Below are positions 53,944-62,809 of a stretch of 64,000 nucleotides of DNA, piece by piece. Origin of the DNA: Alphaproteobacteria bacterium (lineage in GTDB: Bacteria > Pseudomonadota > Alphaproteobacteria > UBA8366 > GCA-2717185); contig WLWY01000003.1 in assembly GCA_012103325.1 (NCBI GenBank), positions 1-64,000 of the forward strand, written 5' to 3'. Positions within the stretch are counted from its first letter, which is position 1, and the number at the start of each line of letters is the position of its first letter. The position numbers were made by a program, and so were the translations under genes. The notes under the pieces are model-generated. The model worked only from the letters and a program-made list of their open reading frames with translations. It had not been told where the DNA came from and made no database searches.

Positions 53944-55032
53944 TTATAGTGCCGTCAGTGGAACATTCAGTTTTGTGCCCGGAACCACAACACCGCCACG
54001 GTCGCCAACGGCGATGCTGCCATACCGTTCTGCAAACGCCTCAGGCAGCTTCAGCCCGTCGGGCGGCGATAGCCAGAGCCGGAGTAGGTAGCGCTTGCGC
54101 TCCGGTTCGGGCCAATCTTCGTAGCCGGTCCGGTTGTGCAGGATCTGGTGATTGTGAATCAGCTGGATATCGCCGGGTTCGAAGTCCATCGACAGGAACA
54201 GGTCCGGATCTTCGGCTAGTGTCGTTAGCACATCCAACGCTTCGACCAACAGCGGGTCGAACTGACCGACGTCCGGATGATCCTGCGCTTCGTCGATGAA
54301 TTGACGCAGGAAACTGATCGCCAATCGTCCGTTACAGTGGTTGAAGACCGGCAGGTCATACCACGGCCCCTTGCCTTCGGGGATCTCCTTGCGGCGGTTC
54401 CGGGGTACTGGCCCGTACAGAATCTCGGCGAGGTCCGGCCGCCGCTTCCACATTTCGTCATGGATGGTGTACGAACTGACGATGGTGCTGAGCCCGCCGC
54501 TTTTGGCTTTCTGCAGGCAAAGCAGGGAAACCATATCCACCGAGTCGCTGTGGTACAGGAGGTGCCGGTTGCTAAGGTAGCCGCGTTTGCTCGGATCGTC
54601 GTATCTGTCGGTAATATCGGTGACATGACCCAGCAGATGCCCGCGCGCATTCTGCGACCGGGCGGTGCCCATATAGGTGCCGAATCCCCAATACATTGTC
54701 GCGATTTCTTCGAAGGTGAAATTCTCGACCGGGAAGTTCCGCAGCAGCACGAAACCGCGGCCATGCAGGGCTTCGCGGCGTAGCTCATCCAGCCGTTTGC
54801 CGAAGGTCGGTATCGCGAAGTCGCTCTTCGTCATGTCCGCGATATCGTCATGCGCCTTTCGCGCGCGGCGCATGGCGTCAATCATTTCGCTGCGCTCGCT
54901 TTCGGAAAGCGGGTACATCCATTCGGTCGAGTGCTTCAATTTGGACCCATACCAAGCACCAGGACCGCCAATCGGTCCGTGCCGCGGTGGCGGATGATTG
55001 GGGGACAGTCTGTTGCCCGCAAGTGCGCTCAT
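53944..55032 (-). CDS. TauD/TfdA-family dioxygenase
   Basis: A 362-aa Fe(II)/2-oxoglutarate dioxygenase. The HxD pair lies in HLLYHSDSVDMVSLLC and the distal His in LIHNHQILHNRTGYEDW, followed by the Arg-rich strand KRYLLRLWL. The family includes taurine, 2,4-D and gamma-butyrobetaine dioxygenases. At 362 aa it is longer than TauD (283) because of an N-terminal extension of about 90 residues. The start ATG is at 55032. It is divergent from the small secreted protein. Confidence 0.88.
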   Translation of the reverse strand: MSALAGNRLSPNHPPPRHGPIGGPGAWYGSKLKHSTEWMYPLSESERSEMIDAMRRARKAHDDIADMTKSDFAIPTFGKRLDELRREALHGRGFVLLRNFPVENFTFEEIATMYWGFGTYMGTARSQNARGHLLGHVTDITDRYDDPSKRGYLSNRHLLYHSDSVDMVSLLCLQKAKSGGLSTIVSSYTIHDEMWKRRPDLAEILYGPVPRNRRKEIPEGKGPWYDLPVFNHCNGRLAISFLRQFIDEAQDHPDVGQFDPLLVEALDVLTTLAEDPDLFLSMDFEPGDIQLIHNHQILHNRTGYEDWPEPERKRYLLRLWLSPPDGLKLPEAFAERYGSIAVGDRGGVVVPGTKLNVPLTAL

Positions 55033-55129
55033 GATGTCTCCGACAGATGCAATAGAGTGGTTCAGTAACCAGATTGAATGCGATATTGTTGCCCGGTCAA
55101 TACGTTCAACAATAAGGAGAAAAACAGGA

Positions 55130-55495
55130 ATGTCTAAGTTGGGCCGAAAAATGGCTGTTTTCGGGGGCTTTTGTTCGGTCTTTGCGCTTGGTTGGAACCT
55201 TGCTGTGGCGCAGACGCCGTGCCCGGCAGTCGCCGACTATCATCTCAAAGTTTTCGACAGCGATCCGATGGAAATCGAGGACGCGAACGAAAATTTGCGG
55301 AATCCCTGCACGGGATCGATGGAAATTGCGTCGATTGATTTTAAGCCGGGCCTTGGCTTTGTCCAAAGCTTCCCCAACGGCGATATCTACGCTGAGGTCG
55401 ATCCTTTTGTTTTAATCCAATGCGTCGATGGCCAAGCCATGGTCAGGAACGCTGAAGAGAAAAAGCTGATCTGCGATACGCGGAAGGGCGCGTAG
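55130..55495 (+). CDS. Small periplasmic protein of unknown function
   Basis: A 121-aa protein with a Sec signal peptide (AVFGGFCSVFALGWNLAVAQ, cleavage likely after AVA). The mature part has four or five Cys residues (PCPAV, NPCTG, IQCVDG, LICDTR), suggesting disulfides. The ATG at 55130 follows AAGGAGA with a 9-nt spacer; the frame is open further upstream without a signal peptide there. I do not recognise a family. It is divergent from the dioxygenase gene and convergent with the NicX-like gene. Confidence 0.65.
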   Translation: MSKLGRKMAVFGGFCSVFALGWNLAVAQTPCPAVADYHLKVFDSDPMEIEDANENLRNPCTGSMEIASIDFKPGLGFVQSFPNGDIYAEVDPFVLIQCVDGQAMVRNAEEKKLICDTRKGA

Positions 55496-55502
55496 GCCGA
55501 TT

Positions 55503-56663
55503 CTATTCAGGCCAGTTTTCCAGCAAATCTATAGGGTCGCCGTAGCGCTCGGCCATGGCAACGACCGACGGTGCACGTAGCGCTGTCAGGAACCCCTGGT
55601 CGATCAGGGTCGCATTGCCTGCGGTGACCGTCGTGTCGTAACTAATCAAGTCCATGTGGACCGGCGGCTCTTCCCATTCCGGCATCATGCGGCGGATGTA
55701 GTCGGACGGCTTCGCCAGATCGATCCCGTAATGTAACGCGCCGGGCGAATTCGACCCTGCGGGGTAGACGGTGTGGCGCGGCGCTTTCGGATTGAAGCCG
55801 CAGCCGAGTTCGATGATCTGCCCGCCGATCAGCATGTCGCGCAGAATGGCTGCGTCTTCGCTATCGCCGTCGACGCCGGTAACGCAGTCATCCGTGAACT
55901 GTACCTTGATGTTTTCCTCGAAAGGCTTCGCGAACCCGACGGCCCAGAAGGGCACAACGGTCCCGTTCAACGCAACGGGGGCGCTGTTGTCATTGTCGAC
56001 TGATGTGCGGTCGTACAGGTTCGGACCGTGCGTCGGCAGGTAATGCACGTAACAGCCCGGTTCGTCGGCCGCCATATTGCCGCGCCAGCGGTTTGACGAC
56101 AGCAGGTTCCGTCGCATTTCGGCCGTGAACTCGATGGTCAGGTCGGTGCCGCCGGCGTTTGAGAAGTGCAAATCGAAATCGCCTGACTCCGGATACTGAG
56201 CGGCTGTCTGCCGGATGATTTCGCCGACGATATCGATTGGGAAACGGGCCTGATCCGTATCGAGTAAGTCGAGATTGCGGAAGTAGGTGATCTTCACCCA
56301 ACGTTGTCCCTTGGCACGCTGCGCAATGCAGAAGGGATCGATGATGGAGCAGAACCAGGACGACACGACAAACGTCGCCTGTTCGACGATCGGGCGGATT
56401 TCGACCGGGACTTCGGTGTGCTGGGTCGTGTCGCTCATAATGACCCAAGGCTTGATGCCACGGGAGCGGGCCAGACCGCAGATGGCATGAATGACGCGCG
56501 GATCCAGCTTACGGTCGGCGAGGATGACAAGCTTGTCTTCCGGATTAAAAGCAAAAGTCCGCGTGAAATTATCCAGCGCTTCAAACCGCAGGCCGGTGAG
56601 CACGGTATCCAGCGTACTGTCTGTCGGCAGTCCAACGCCGTTGAAATCTTCGAATGCCGCCAT
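55503..56663 (-). CDS. NicX / aminopeptidase T (M29)-like protein
   Basis: A 386-aa protein resembling the M29 metallopeptidase fold that also includes 2,5-dihydroxypyridine dioxygenase NicX. Similar stretches are NAGGTDLTIEFTAE, IIELGCGFNPKAPRH and ALHYGIDLAKPSDY, where M29 proteins bear metal ligands. The ATG at 56663 has GGAGG seven bases upstream; the earlier ATG at 56669 is only one base from it. It is followed by the secreted-protein gene on the other strand and lies 15 bp after the reductase gene, so it is cotranscribed with the reductase. Ring-opening or hydrolase activity cannot be told apart here. Confidence 0.6.
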   Translation of the reverse strand: MAAFEDFNGVGLPTDSTLDTVLTGLRFEALDNFTRTFAFNPEDKLVILADRKLDPRVIHAICGLARSRGIKPWVIMSDTTQHTEVPVEIRPIVEQATFVVSSWFCSIIDPFCIAQRAKGQRWVKITYFRNLDLLDTDQARFPIDIVGEIIRQTAAQYPESGDFDLHFSNAGGTDLTIEFTAEMRRNLLSSNRWRGNMAADEPGCYVHYLPTHGPNLYDRTSVDNDNSAPVALNGTVVPFWAVGFAKPFEENIKVQFTDDCVTGVDGDSEDAAILRDMLIGGQIIELGCGFNPKAPRHTVYPAGSNSPGALHYGIDLAKPSDYIRRMMPEWEEPPVHMDLISYDTTVTAGNATLIDQGFLTALRAPSVVAMAERYGDPIDLLENWPE

Positions 56664-56670
56664 CGTCATT

Positions 56671-56675
56671 CCTCC
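56671..56675 (-). promoter_or_regulatory. Ribosome binding site that sets the NicX-like start
   Basis: GGAGG on the minus strand, 7 nt before ATG 56663 but only 1 nt before ATG 56669. It therefore decides for the shorter protein. Confidence 0.75.
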
Positions 56676-56678
56676 AGA

Positions 56679-57890
56679 TTACTTCATCAGATCGCGGAAT
56701 CCGACCGCTTCATCGGCGAGTTCCGCCGCCGTGGGCGTCTTGCCCGCCGTCATCATTCGCTTGATGAAGCGCATGTCGCGTGGCCGGTTAAGGCCGATCG
56801 CACCGACGATTTTCTCGCCCTGGCGCTGAAACAGCAAGCCGTCACGGGCTGTCAGATCGCCGCGTGTCACGAGATTGTCCCAGCCGTCGGGCGCGCCGCA
56901 CATCTGAAGATTGACGTCGAATTGGTCCGACCAGAACCACGGGATTTCCTCGAACGGCGTATCCGCACCATGCATGTTCTGCGCCGCGGCGATTGCCTGA
57001 TTCTGCGCGTTTTGCCAGGATTCGAGCCGGATACGACGCCCCACCAGCGGATTGGGATGGTGTGTAACGTCGCCGGCCGCATAGATCGACGAGTCGGACG
57101 TGCGGCAGAATTCGTCGACGACGATTCCGTCTTCCACTCTCAGTCCCGCCTCCGCGGCGAGGGTTGTGTCCGGGACGATTCCGACACCGACGACAACGCC
57201 ATCGGCCTCGATCGCTTCACCCGACGATGTAACGACGCGCTCGACACGGTCTCTCCCCTCAATACGCTCAATTCCAGTATTCAGGCGCACATCGACGCCG
57301 CTTGCGCCGTGCAGTGCTGCGAAGACCGAACCGATCTCCGACGGCAAGGCGCGCCCCATCAGCCGGTCGGCTGCTTCAAGAACGGTGACGCTACAGCCGC
57401 GCTTTCGCGCGCTTGCCGCGATTTCCAGGCCGATAAAGCCGCCGCCGACCACGACGATGCGGGCGTCGCTTTTCAGCATGTCGCCAATGGCGCGGCTTTC
57501 TTCGATGGTTCGTAAGTAGTGGACATTGTCGAGGTTGATACCGGCTATATCCAACTGGCGAACCACGCCGCCGGTCGTCAGAAGCAGCTTGCCGTAGGCG
57601 AGGCTGCGGCTTTCGCCAACGACGATCCGCTTTGCTGCACGGTCGATCGCGGTGACGGGCGTTCCCAGATGAAGGGTGATGTTGCGCTCTTCGAACCACG
57701 CAGCGTCGTGCATGAGTTCGAACGGGGCGTCATCGCCGGCGAGCAGTTCCTTGGACAGCGGTGGCCGTTCGTAAGGGAGATGCGTTTCCGCTCCGACCAG
57801 ATCGATGCGGCCTTCGAAACCGTTGGCGCGCAAAGCTTCGACCGCACGACCGCCAGCCTGCCCCGCGCCGATGACAACATAGGATTCCAT
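56679..57890 (-). CDS. FAD-dependent ferredoxin/rubredoxin reductase
   Basis: A 403-aa pyridine nucleotide-disulfide-type reductase of the ferredoxin reductase group (BphA4/rhodocoxin reductase-like). The FAD site is VVIGAGQAGGRAVEALR at 5-21, the NADH site is IVVVGGGFIGLEIAASARKRG at about 143-163, and the second FAD motif is SIYAAGDVTHHP. A C-terminal reductase domain follows. Such enzymes pass electrons from NADH to a 2Fe-2S ferredoxin for an oxygenase. No ferredoxin or Rieske oxygenase is visible in the window. Confidence 0.88.
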   Translation of the reverse strand: MESYVVIGAGQAGGRAVEALRANGFEGRIDLVGAETHLPYERPPLSKELLAGDDAPFELMHDAAWFEERNITLHLGTPVTAIDRAAKRIVVGESRSLAYGKLLLTTGGVVRQLDIAGINLDNVHYLRTIEESRAIGDMLKSDARIVVVGGGFIGLEIAASARKRGCSVTVLEAADRLMGRALPSEIGSVFAALHGASGVDVRLNTGIERIEGRDRVERVVTSSGEAIEADGVVVGVGIVPDTTLAAEAGLRVEDGIVVDEFCRTSDSSIYAAGDVTHHPNPLVGRRIRLESWQNAQNQAIAAAQNMHGADTPFEEIPWFWSDQFDVNLQMCGAPDGWDNLVTRGDLTARDGLLFQRQGEKIVGAIGLNRPRDMRFIKRMMTAGKTPTAAELADEAVGFRDLMK

Positions 57891-57947
57891 GGCCTATTTA
57901 TACGACGCGGCGGCTGAAATGACAGCCCGAGATCGTTTGTGTCCGGC

Positions 57948-58670
57948 CTACTTGTGCCGCCCGTCCGCGGGAAGCTTGGCCGGCTTCTCCGGTTTCTCCG
58001 GACCCCAAACCTTGCTGTAATACGAATCCGCGAGTTGCAGTGCGCCAACCGGATTGTGCGCGAGCACGCGATCTTTGGCGACCAGCGTCGTCACCAAACC
58101 TTCCGAGTATTTGAAGAACAGGCTGTCATGGCCGACGCAAAGCCCCAGCACGACGTTGAATTCGCAGCCCGCTCGGTTGAGCAGATTTGCCTGCGAAACG
58201 GGATTGCACATAGACTCATGGCCGCCGGGGCGGATTTTCTCGATATCGTCGAGGTCGATATTTTCCTTCGCCACACCGCCATGTTTGCAGGCGACCGAGG
58301 CGACTTCGAAACCGTGACTTTCCAGGATACCGCTTAATGTGTTGGCCAAATCAACGAAGCTAATACAGGTGGCGATGCCAATTTTGCGAAACCCCATCTT
58401 CTTCGCGAACTGACAGATTTCTTCTACTCTGGTCCAGCGGCAATAGCCCTCGCTTTCGACGCGAGCGGACTCCTGAGCGACTCGTCTGGTGAAAGGGTCG
58501 TCGTACAGAGAATAGGCAGAATCAATACCGTTTTGATCGACCTTCGAGGGACAAAAGCCCGGACCGCGCGTCTCCGATTCACCTTGCCGGCATGCGCGGA
58601 CGCTTGGCGGACAGTACGCGCAGCCAGGGTCTTGATAGCGAGATTCGGCTTGCGGGTTATCACTCGGCAT
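57948..58670 (-). CDS. DUF1847 cysteine-rich protein
   Basis: A 240-aa protein of the DUF1847 family. Cys clusters at DPGCAYCPPSVRAC and PGFCPSK, plus conserved Cys in GIATCISF, VACKHG, HESMCNP and LGLCVGHD, suggest an iron-sulfur or metal site. Function is not known. The family occurs in anaerobes and denitrifiers, in line with the FNR-type box 68 bp upstream of its start. It lies 57 bp upstream of the reductase gene on the same strand. Confidence 0.8.
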   Translation of the reverse strand: MPSDNPQAESRYQDPGCAYCPPSVRACRQGESETRGPGFCPSKVDQNGIDSAYSLYDDPFTRRVAQESARVESEGYCRWTRVEEICQFAKKMGFRKIGIATCISFVDLANTLSGILESHGFEVASVACKHGGVAKENIDLDDIEKIRPGGHESMCNPVSQANLLNRAGCEFNVVLGLCVGHDSLFFKYSEGLVTTLVAKDRVLAHNPVGALQLADSYYSKVWGPEKPEKPAKLPADGRHK

Positions 58671-58737
58671 TCATTTAACTCCAGTCCCAAGACAGACGTT
58701 CGCATTTCCAACGATAAAGCGGCTTCCGCCTAGCGCA

Positions 58738-58751
58738 TTGATCTGAATCAA
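58738..58751. promoter_or_regulatory. Perfect FNR/FixK-type box
   Basis: TTGAT-CTGA-ATCAA, an exact match to the FNR/FixK/Anr consensus TTGAT-N4-ATCAA. It lies in the 169-bp gap between the leftward DUF1847 gene (start 58670) and the rightward sulfatase gene (start 58840), at a distance that could place it near -41 of either promoter. Confidence 0.75.
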
Positions 58752-58839
58752 ACGCGGCAAATACTCGACTCTTGTGGCACGACCATCATAATCAGGCGCC
58801 ATAGGTGAACTGGATCAGACCGCGACGGATAGCAGAAGC

Positions 58840-60414
58840 ATGGGTAAAGTACGAAACATTCTATTCATCATGACGGACCAACTGCGCGCGGATTATTTGT
58901 CCTGCGCCGGCCATCCTAGCCTGGAGACGCCGCATATCGACGGGCTGGCGGCGCGCGGGGTCCGGTTTACCCGCGCCTATACGCAGTCACCGATTTGCGG
59001 GCCGTCGCGGATGTCGTTCTATACCGGCCGTTACATGTTCAGCCATGGTTCGAACTGGAATAACGTTCCCTTGAAACTCGGGGAACTGACTTTGGGAGAC
59101 TACATGCGCCCTCTGGGCTTGCGGACCGTCTTGATCGGCAAAACCCACTTCAAGGGCGATGTCGAGGAAATGAAGCGGCTCGGGCTCGATCCGGCGTCGC
59201 CCGATGTCGTGCTGATGAGTGAGTGCGGGTTCGAACCGTTCGAGCGGGACGATGGACTCCACACGCAAGTCGATTACGACCCGAACCTCGCCTATAATGT
59301 CTGGCTGCGGGAGAGGGGCTACGAGAGCGAAAATCCCTGGCACGACTTCGCGAACTCGGCCGAAGGGCCGGATGGCGAAATCTTGTCCGGCTGGCATATG
59401 CGAAATTGTCATCTGCCGACCCGCGTGCGCGAGGAACATTCGGAAACCGCCTATATGACGGACAGGGCAATGGCTTTCATCGAGGAGGCCGGCGACTCTC
59501 CCTGGTGCGCGCATCTCAGCTATATCAAGCCACATTGGCCTTATATGGCGCCTGATCCCTATCACGCGATGTATGGCCAAAACCATGTTCTGCCGGCGGT
59601 CCGTTCCGAGGCGGAGCGCGAGTCGCCGCATCCGGTTGTGGCCGCTTTTATGCGGCATGAGGAGAGCGAGAATTTTCAGCGCGAGGAAGTCCGGCAGAAC
59701 GTGATCCCCGCCTATATGGGACTGGTAAAGCAGATCGACGATCATCTCGGCCAGTTGTTCGCGGCCATGGAAGCGGAGGGCCGCATGGACGATACGATGA
59801 TCGTTTTCACCAGCGATCACGGCGATTATCTCGGCGACCATTGGCTCGGCGAAAAGGAGCTGTTTCACGAGCCGGCGTCGCGCATACCGATGATCGTGTA
59901 CGATCCGGATTCCGCAGCGGACAACACGCGCGGCGTCGCCGACGACCGGTTCGTCGAAGCCATCGACATGGTGCCGACTTTCGTCGATGCGCTGGGCGGC
60001 GACGCGCAGCCGCATCGCCTGGAAGGACGATCACTAATGCCATTGTTGCGTGGCGGCGAGGTTGGAGAATGGCGCGATGCGGTTTTTAGCGAAGGGGATT
60101 ACGCATGGCGTCACGCCCGCTTCGACCTAAACCTCGCGCCGCATGAATGCCGGTCTTTCATGGTGAGGGATGACCGATGGAAATATATCCACTACGAAAA
60201 TTTCCGGCCACAGCTGTTCGATCTCGTGGATGATCCGGACGAGTTGACCGATCTCGGTGAGAGCCCGGCGCATGAGGCCGTCCGGACGGAAATGCACGAA
60301 CGGTTGTTCGCCTGGTTGCGGGCGCGGCGATTACGGACGACGCTTTCCGACGGCGAAGTTGCCAACCGCACGGGTTCCGGCAAGAAGCGCGGCTACTATA
60401 TCGGCGTCTGGTAG
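58840..60414 (+). CDS. Sulfatase-family hydrolase (arylsulfatase / phosphonate monoester hydrolase)
   Basis: A 524-aa enzyme of the alkaline phosphatase superfamily. The N terminus NILFIMTDQLRADYL gives metal-binding Asp13, and PICGPSRMSFYTG carries the CxPSR motif in which Cys53 would be turned into formylglycine. VFTSDHGDYLGDHWLGEKELFHEP adds the other metal ligands. The length and the residues after CGPSR resemble phosphonate monoester hydrolases. There is no signal peptide, so a cytoplasmic role is likely. It converges on the CFA synthase gene. Confidence 0.85.
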   Translation: MGKVRNILFIMTDQLRADYLSCAGHPSLETPHIDGLAARGVRFTRAYTQSPICGPSRMSFYTGRYMFSHGSNWNNVPLKLGELTLGDYMRPLGLRTVLIGKTHFKGDVEEMKRLGLDPASPDVVLMSECGFEPFERDDGLHTQVDYDPNLAYNVWLRERGYESENPWHDFANSAEGPDGEILSGWHMRNCHLPTRVREEHSETAYMTDRAMAFIEEAGDSPWCAHLSYIKPHWPYMAPDPYHAMYGQNHVLPAVRSEAERESPHPVVAAFMRHEESENFQREEVRQNVIPAYMGLVKQIDDHLGQLFAAMEAEGRMDDTMIVFTSDHGDYLGDHWLGEKELFHEPASRIPMIVYDPDSAADNTRGVADDRFVEAIDMVPTFVDALGGDAQPHRLEGRSLMPLLRGGEVGEWRDAVFSEGDYAWRHARFDLNLAPHECRSFMVRDDRWKYIHYENFRPQLFDLVDDPDELTDLGESPAHEAVRTEMHERLFAWLRARRLRTTLSDGEVANRTGSGKKRGYYIGVW

Positions 60415-60423
60415 CGCGGCTTT

Positions 60424-61692
60424 TTAGTCTCCTGAAGCGGCAATATCACTGACCGATCCGGAACGTTCCGCTTCCCATGCCCTGAATTCTTTTCGCCGTT
60501 CGGCCATGTAGTCTCGGGTGACGGGGACAGCGTCGCGTTTATGGGCGAGTTGCATATGGAAGACCATTTGCGCGCCGGTTCGGAACATCATTTCAGCGCT
60601 GACCAGATAGAATTCCCACATCCGGCAGAACCGCGCGTCGTACATCGCTTCGACTTTATCCCGGTTCGCCTGGAAGCGCTTTTCCCACTCGCGAAGGGTG
60701 TCGGCGTAATGCACCCGCAGAACTTCGACATCCGTGACCCACAGCCGGTTCGGTTCGACAGCCTCGAATACTTCCGATAGGGCCGGCGAGTAGGCGCCGG
60801 GGAAGATGTACTTTCGCATCCAAGGGCTTGCGAAGCTCGGTGGGCTCATATGCCCGATGGAGTGCAGCAAAGCGACACCGTCTTCGTGCAGGAGACTGTT
60901 TATCTTGCCGAAGAACTCATCGTAATTATGCACGCCGACATGCTCGAACATACCGACTGAGACGATGCGGTCGAAGGTGTCGTCAAGATCGCGGTAGTCG
61001 CGCAGCTCGAATCGGACTCGATCCGCCACACCCGCGGCACGCGCGCGTTCGTTTGCAAGCGCGCATTGCTCGGTCGATAAGGTCACGCCCAGCACTTCGA
61101 TATCTTCAAGGGAAGCAAGGTAGATAGCGAGGCCGCCCCAGCCGCTGCCGATATCGAGTATTTTCAAGCCGGGCTGCAAATTCAGTTTCGACGCGATAAG
61201 TCGCAATTTGTTGCGCTGTGCGTCTTCCAGCGTGTCGTTCTCGTTCTCAAAGAAGGCACAAGAATACTGCATGTCCTCATCAAGGAAGAGTTTATAGAAC
61301 TCGTTTCCCAAATCGTAGTGATGAGCGACGTTCTTTTGTGCCTTACCCTTTGCGTTGTTCTGTTGGGATTTTCGGAATGCCTTCGAAATTTTTCGCAGGA
61401 CGTGCTGCAAGGGATAGCTGTCGAGCGCGTTCGAATTTAGATTGAACAAGTCCAAAAAGGTCCGCAAGTCGCCATCTTCGAAGGAAAGCCGGCCGTCCAT
61501 ATAGGCCTCGCCAGCGTTCAACTCCGGATTGAAAAACAATTTGTAGTACAGGGCTGGATCATTGATCCGCATCGTTACGCTTGGGCCAGGTTGACCCGAA
61601 AACATGTGCGCCTTGCCTTTTGCGTCGATCACCTTGAGAGCGCCGATGCGCACAAAGGACTTCATCATGTTTGACAAGGGAAACATTGGCAT
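60424..61692 (-). CDS. Cyclopropane-fatty-acyl-phospholipid synthase (CFA synthase type)
   Basis: A 422-aa SAM-dependent methyltransferase that adds a methylene across double bonds of membrane fatty acids. The SAM motif is ILDIGSGWGGLAIYLA, preceded by the family signature HHYDLGNEFYKLFLDEDMQYSC and followed by the active-site region SVGMFEHVGVHNYDEFF. The ATG at 61692 is taken as the start; a TTG at 61707 would add five residues and an ATG at 61686 would remove two. It may be a homologue with another alkylation reaction, but CFA synthase is the default. Confidence 0.85.
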   Translation of the reverse strand: MPMFPLSNMMKSFVRIGALKVIDAKGKAHMFSGQPGPSVTMRINDPALYYKLFFNPELNAGEAYMDGRLSFEDGDLRTFLDLFNLNSNALDSYPLQHVLRKISKAFRKSQQNNAKGKAQKNVAHHYDLGNEFYKLFLDEDMQYSCAFFENENDTLEDAQRNKLRLIASKLNLQPGLKILDIGSGWGGLAIYLASLEDIEVLGVTLSTEQCALANERARAAGVADRVRFELRDYRDLDDTFDRIVSVGMFEHVGVHNYDEFFGKINSLLHEDGVALLHSIGHMSPPSFASPWMRKYIFPGAYSPALSEVFEAVEPNRLWVTDVEVLRVHYADTLREWEKRFQANRDKVEAMYDARFCRMWEFYLVSAEMMFRTGAQMVFHMQLAHKRDAVPVTRDYMAERRKEFRAWEAERSGSVSDIAASGD

Positions 61693-61897
61693 ATCCTCAT
61701 TCTCCAATCACGATTTTTGGCACCACACGATTCCCCCCGCGCGGTGTAGTGGTAACAATAAGGTCATATCGAAGATTAATGCAATTCGCTGCATTGATAC
61801 ACGTCATGATCGTTGCGGCGGCGCAATTGTGCGAATCTGTCTTAGAACCTAAGTTAAAGCCAATACAGCACAATCAAGAAATCGAGGAGTGAGATCC

Positions 61898-62725
61898 ATG
61901 AGTGCGGTCTCGAGAAAGAAACGCCTGTCTGTCACGGATATTCGGGCGCGTAAGGGTGGCGATCCCTTGGTTTGCCTGACCGCTTATACCGCGCCCGTCG
62001 CGTTGATCCTCGATGAGAGAATGGATGTGCTGCTGGTCGGTGATTCGCTGGGCATGGTCGTATATGGCATGGACGATACGCTTGCCGTCAGCCTCGACAT
62101 GATGATCGCCCATGGCCGCGCCGTGGTGCGGGCGACGAAGGCGTCGTTCGTCCTGGTCGACTTGCCGTTTGGCAGTTACGAAGAGAGTCCGGCACAGGCG
62201 TTTCGGAGCGCGTCGCGGCTCATGGCGGAGAGCGGCTGCCAGGCCGTGAAACTCGAGGGCGGCGTTGAGATGGCAGAAACCATCGCGTTCCTGACGGCGC
62301 GCGGCGTGCCGGTGATGGGCCATATCGGATTGATGCCGCAATCGGTCCACGCGACCGGCGGATTTCGGGCGCAGGGCCTTTCGCAGCATGAGGCCGAGCG
62401 CATTGCGGCGGACGCCGATGCCGTTGCCGAGGCGGGCGCGTTTGCGGTCGTTATCGAAGGCACGTCGGAGCCATTGGCGCGCCGCCTGACGGAACGGTTG
62501 TCCATCCCGACGATCGGCATTGGCGCATCGCCTGCCTGCGATGGACAAATATTGGTAACCGATGATCTGCTCGGCCTGTTCAGCGATTTCACGCCGAAGT
62601 TCGTCAAACGCTATGCCGAAATTGGCGATGCGATTGCGGCGGCTGCAGACGCCTATGCGGAGGACGTCCGCATGCGCGATTTCCCGTCACTGGCGCACTG
62701 TTACGGCGTGCCGAAAGACAGATAG
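61898..62725 (+). CDS. panB: 3-methyl-2-oxobutanoate hydroxymethyltransferase PanB
   Basis: PanB makes ketopantoate from ketoisovalerate and methylene-tetrahydrofolate, the first step of pantothenate synthesis. The 275-aa barrel has the [13 protein letters not shown] start, the [13 protein letters not shown] metal/substrate motif, [28 protein letters not shown] and [17 protein letters not shown], all classic PanB. The ATG at 61898 has GAGGAG nine bases upstream and is preferred over GTG 61889. panC is not adjacent; the next gene is leuC. Confidence 0.95.
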   Translation: MSAVSRKKRLSVTDIRARKGGDPLVCLTAYTAPVALILDERMDVLLVGDSLGMVVYGMDDTLAVSLDMMIAHGRAVVRATKASFVLVDLPFGSYEESPAQAFRSASRLMAESGCQAVKLEGGVEMAETIAFLTARGVPVMGHIGLMPQSVHATGGFRAQGLSQHEAERIAADADAVAEAGAFAVVIEGTSEPLARRLTERLSIPTIGIGASPACDGQILVTDDLLGLFSDFTPKFVKRYAEIGDAIAAAADAYAEDVRMRDFPSLAHCYGVPKDR

Positions 62726-62809
62726 CCCTTTCTCGCAGATTGCGATTTGGCGCGTTCTCCCTCCGGGCTTATGCTTGGCGCAAACCGAAGACTAGCGAGG
62801 GAGACAGGG

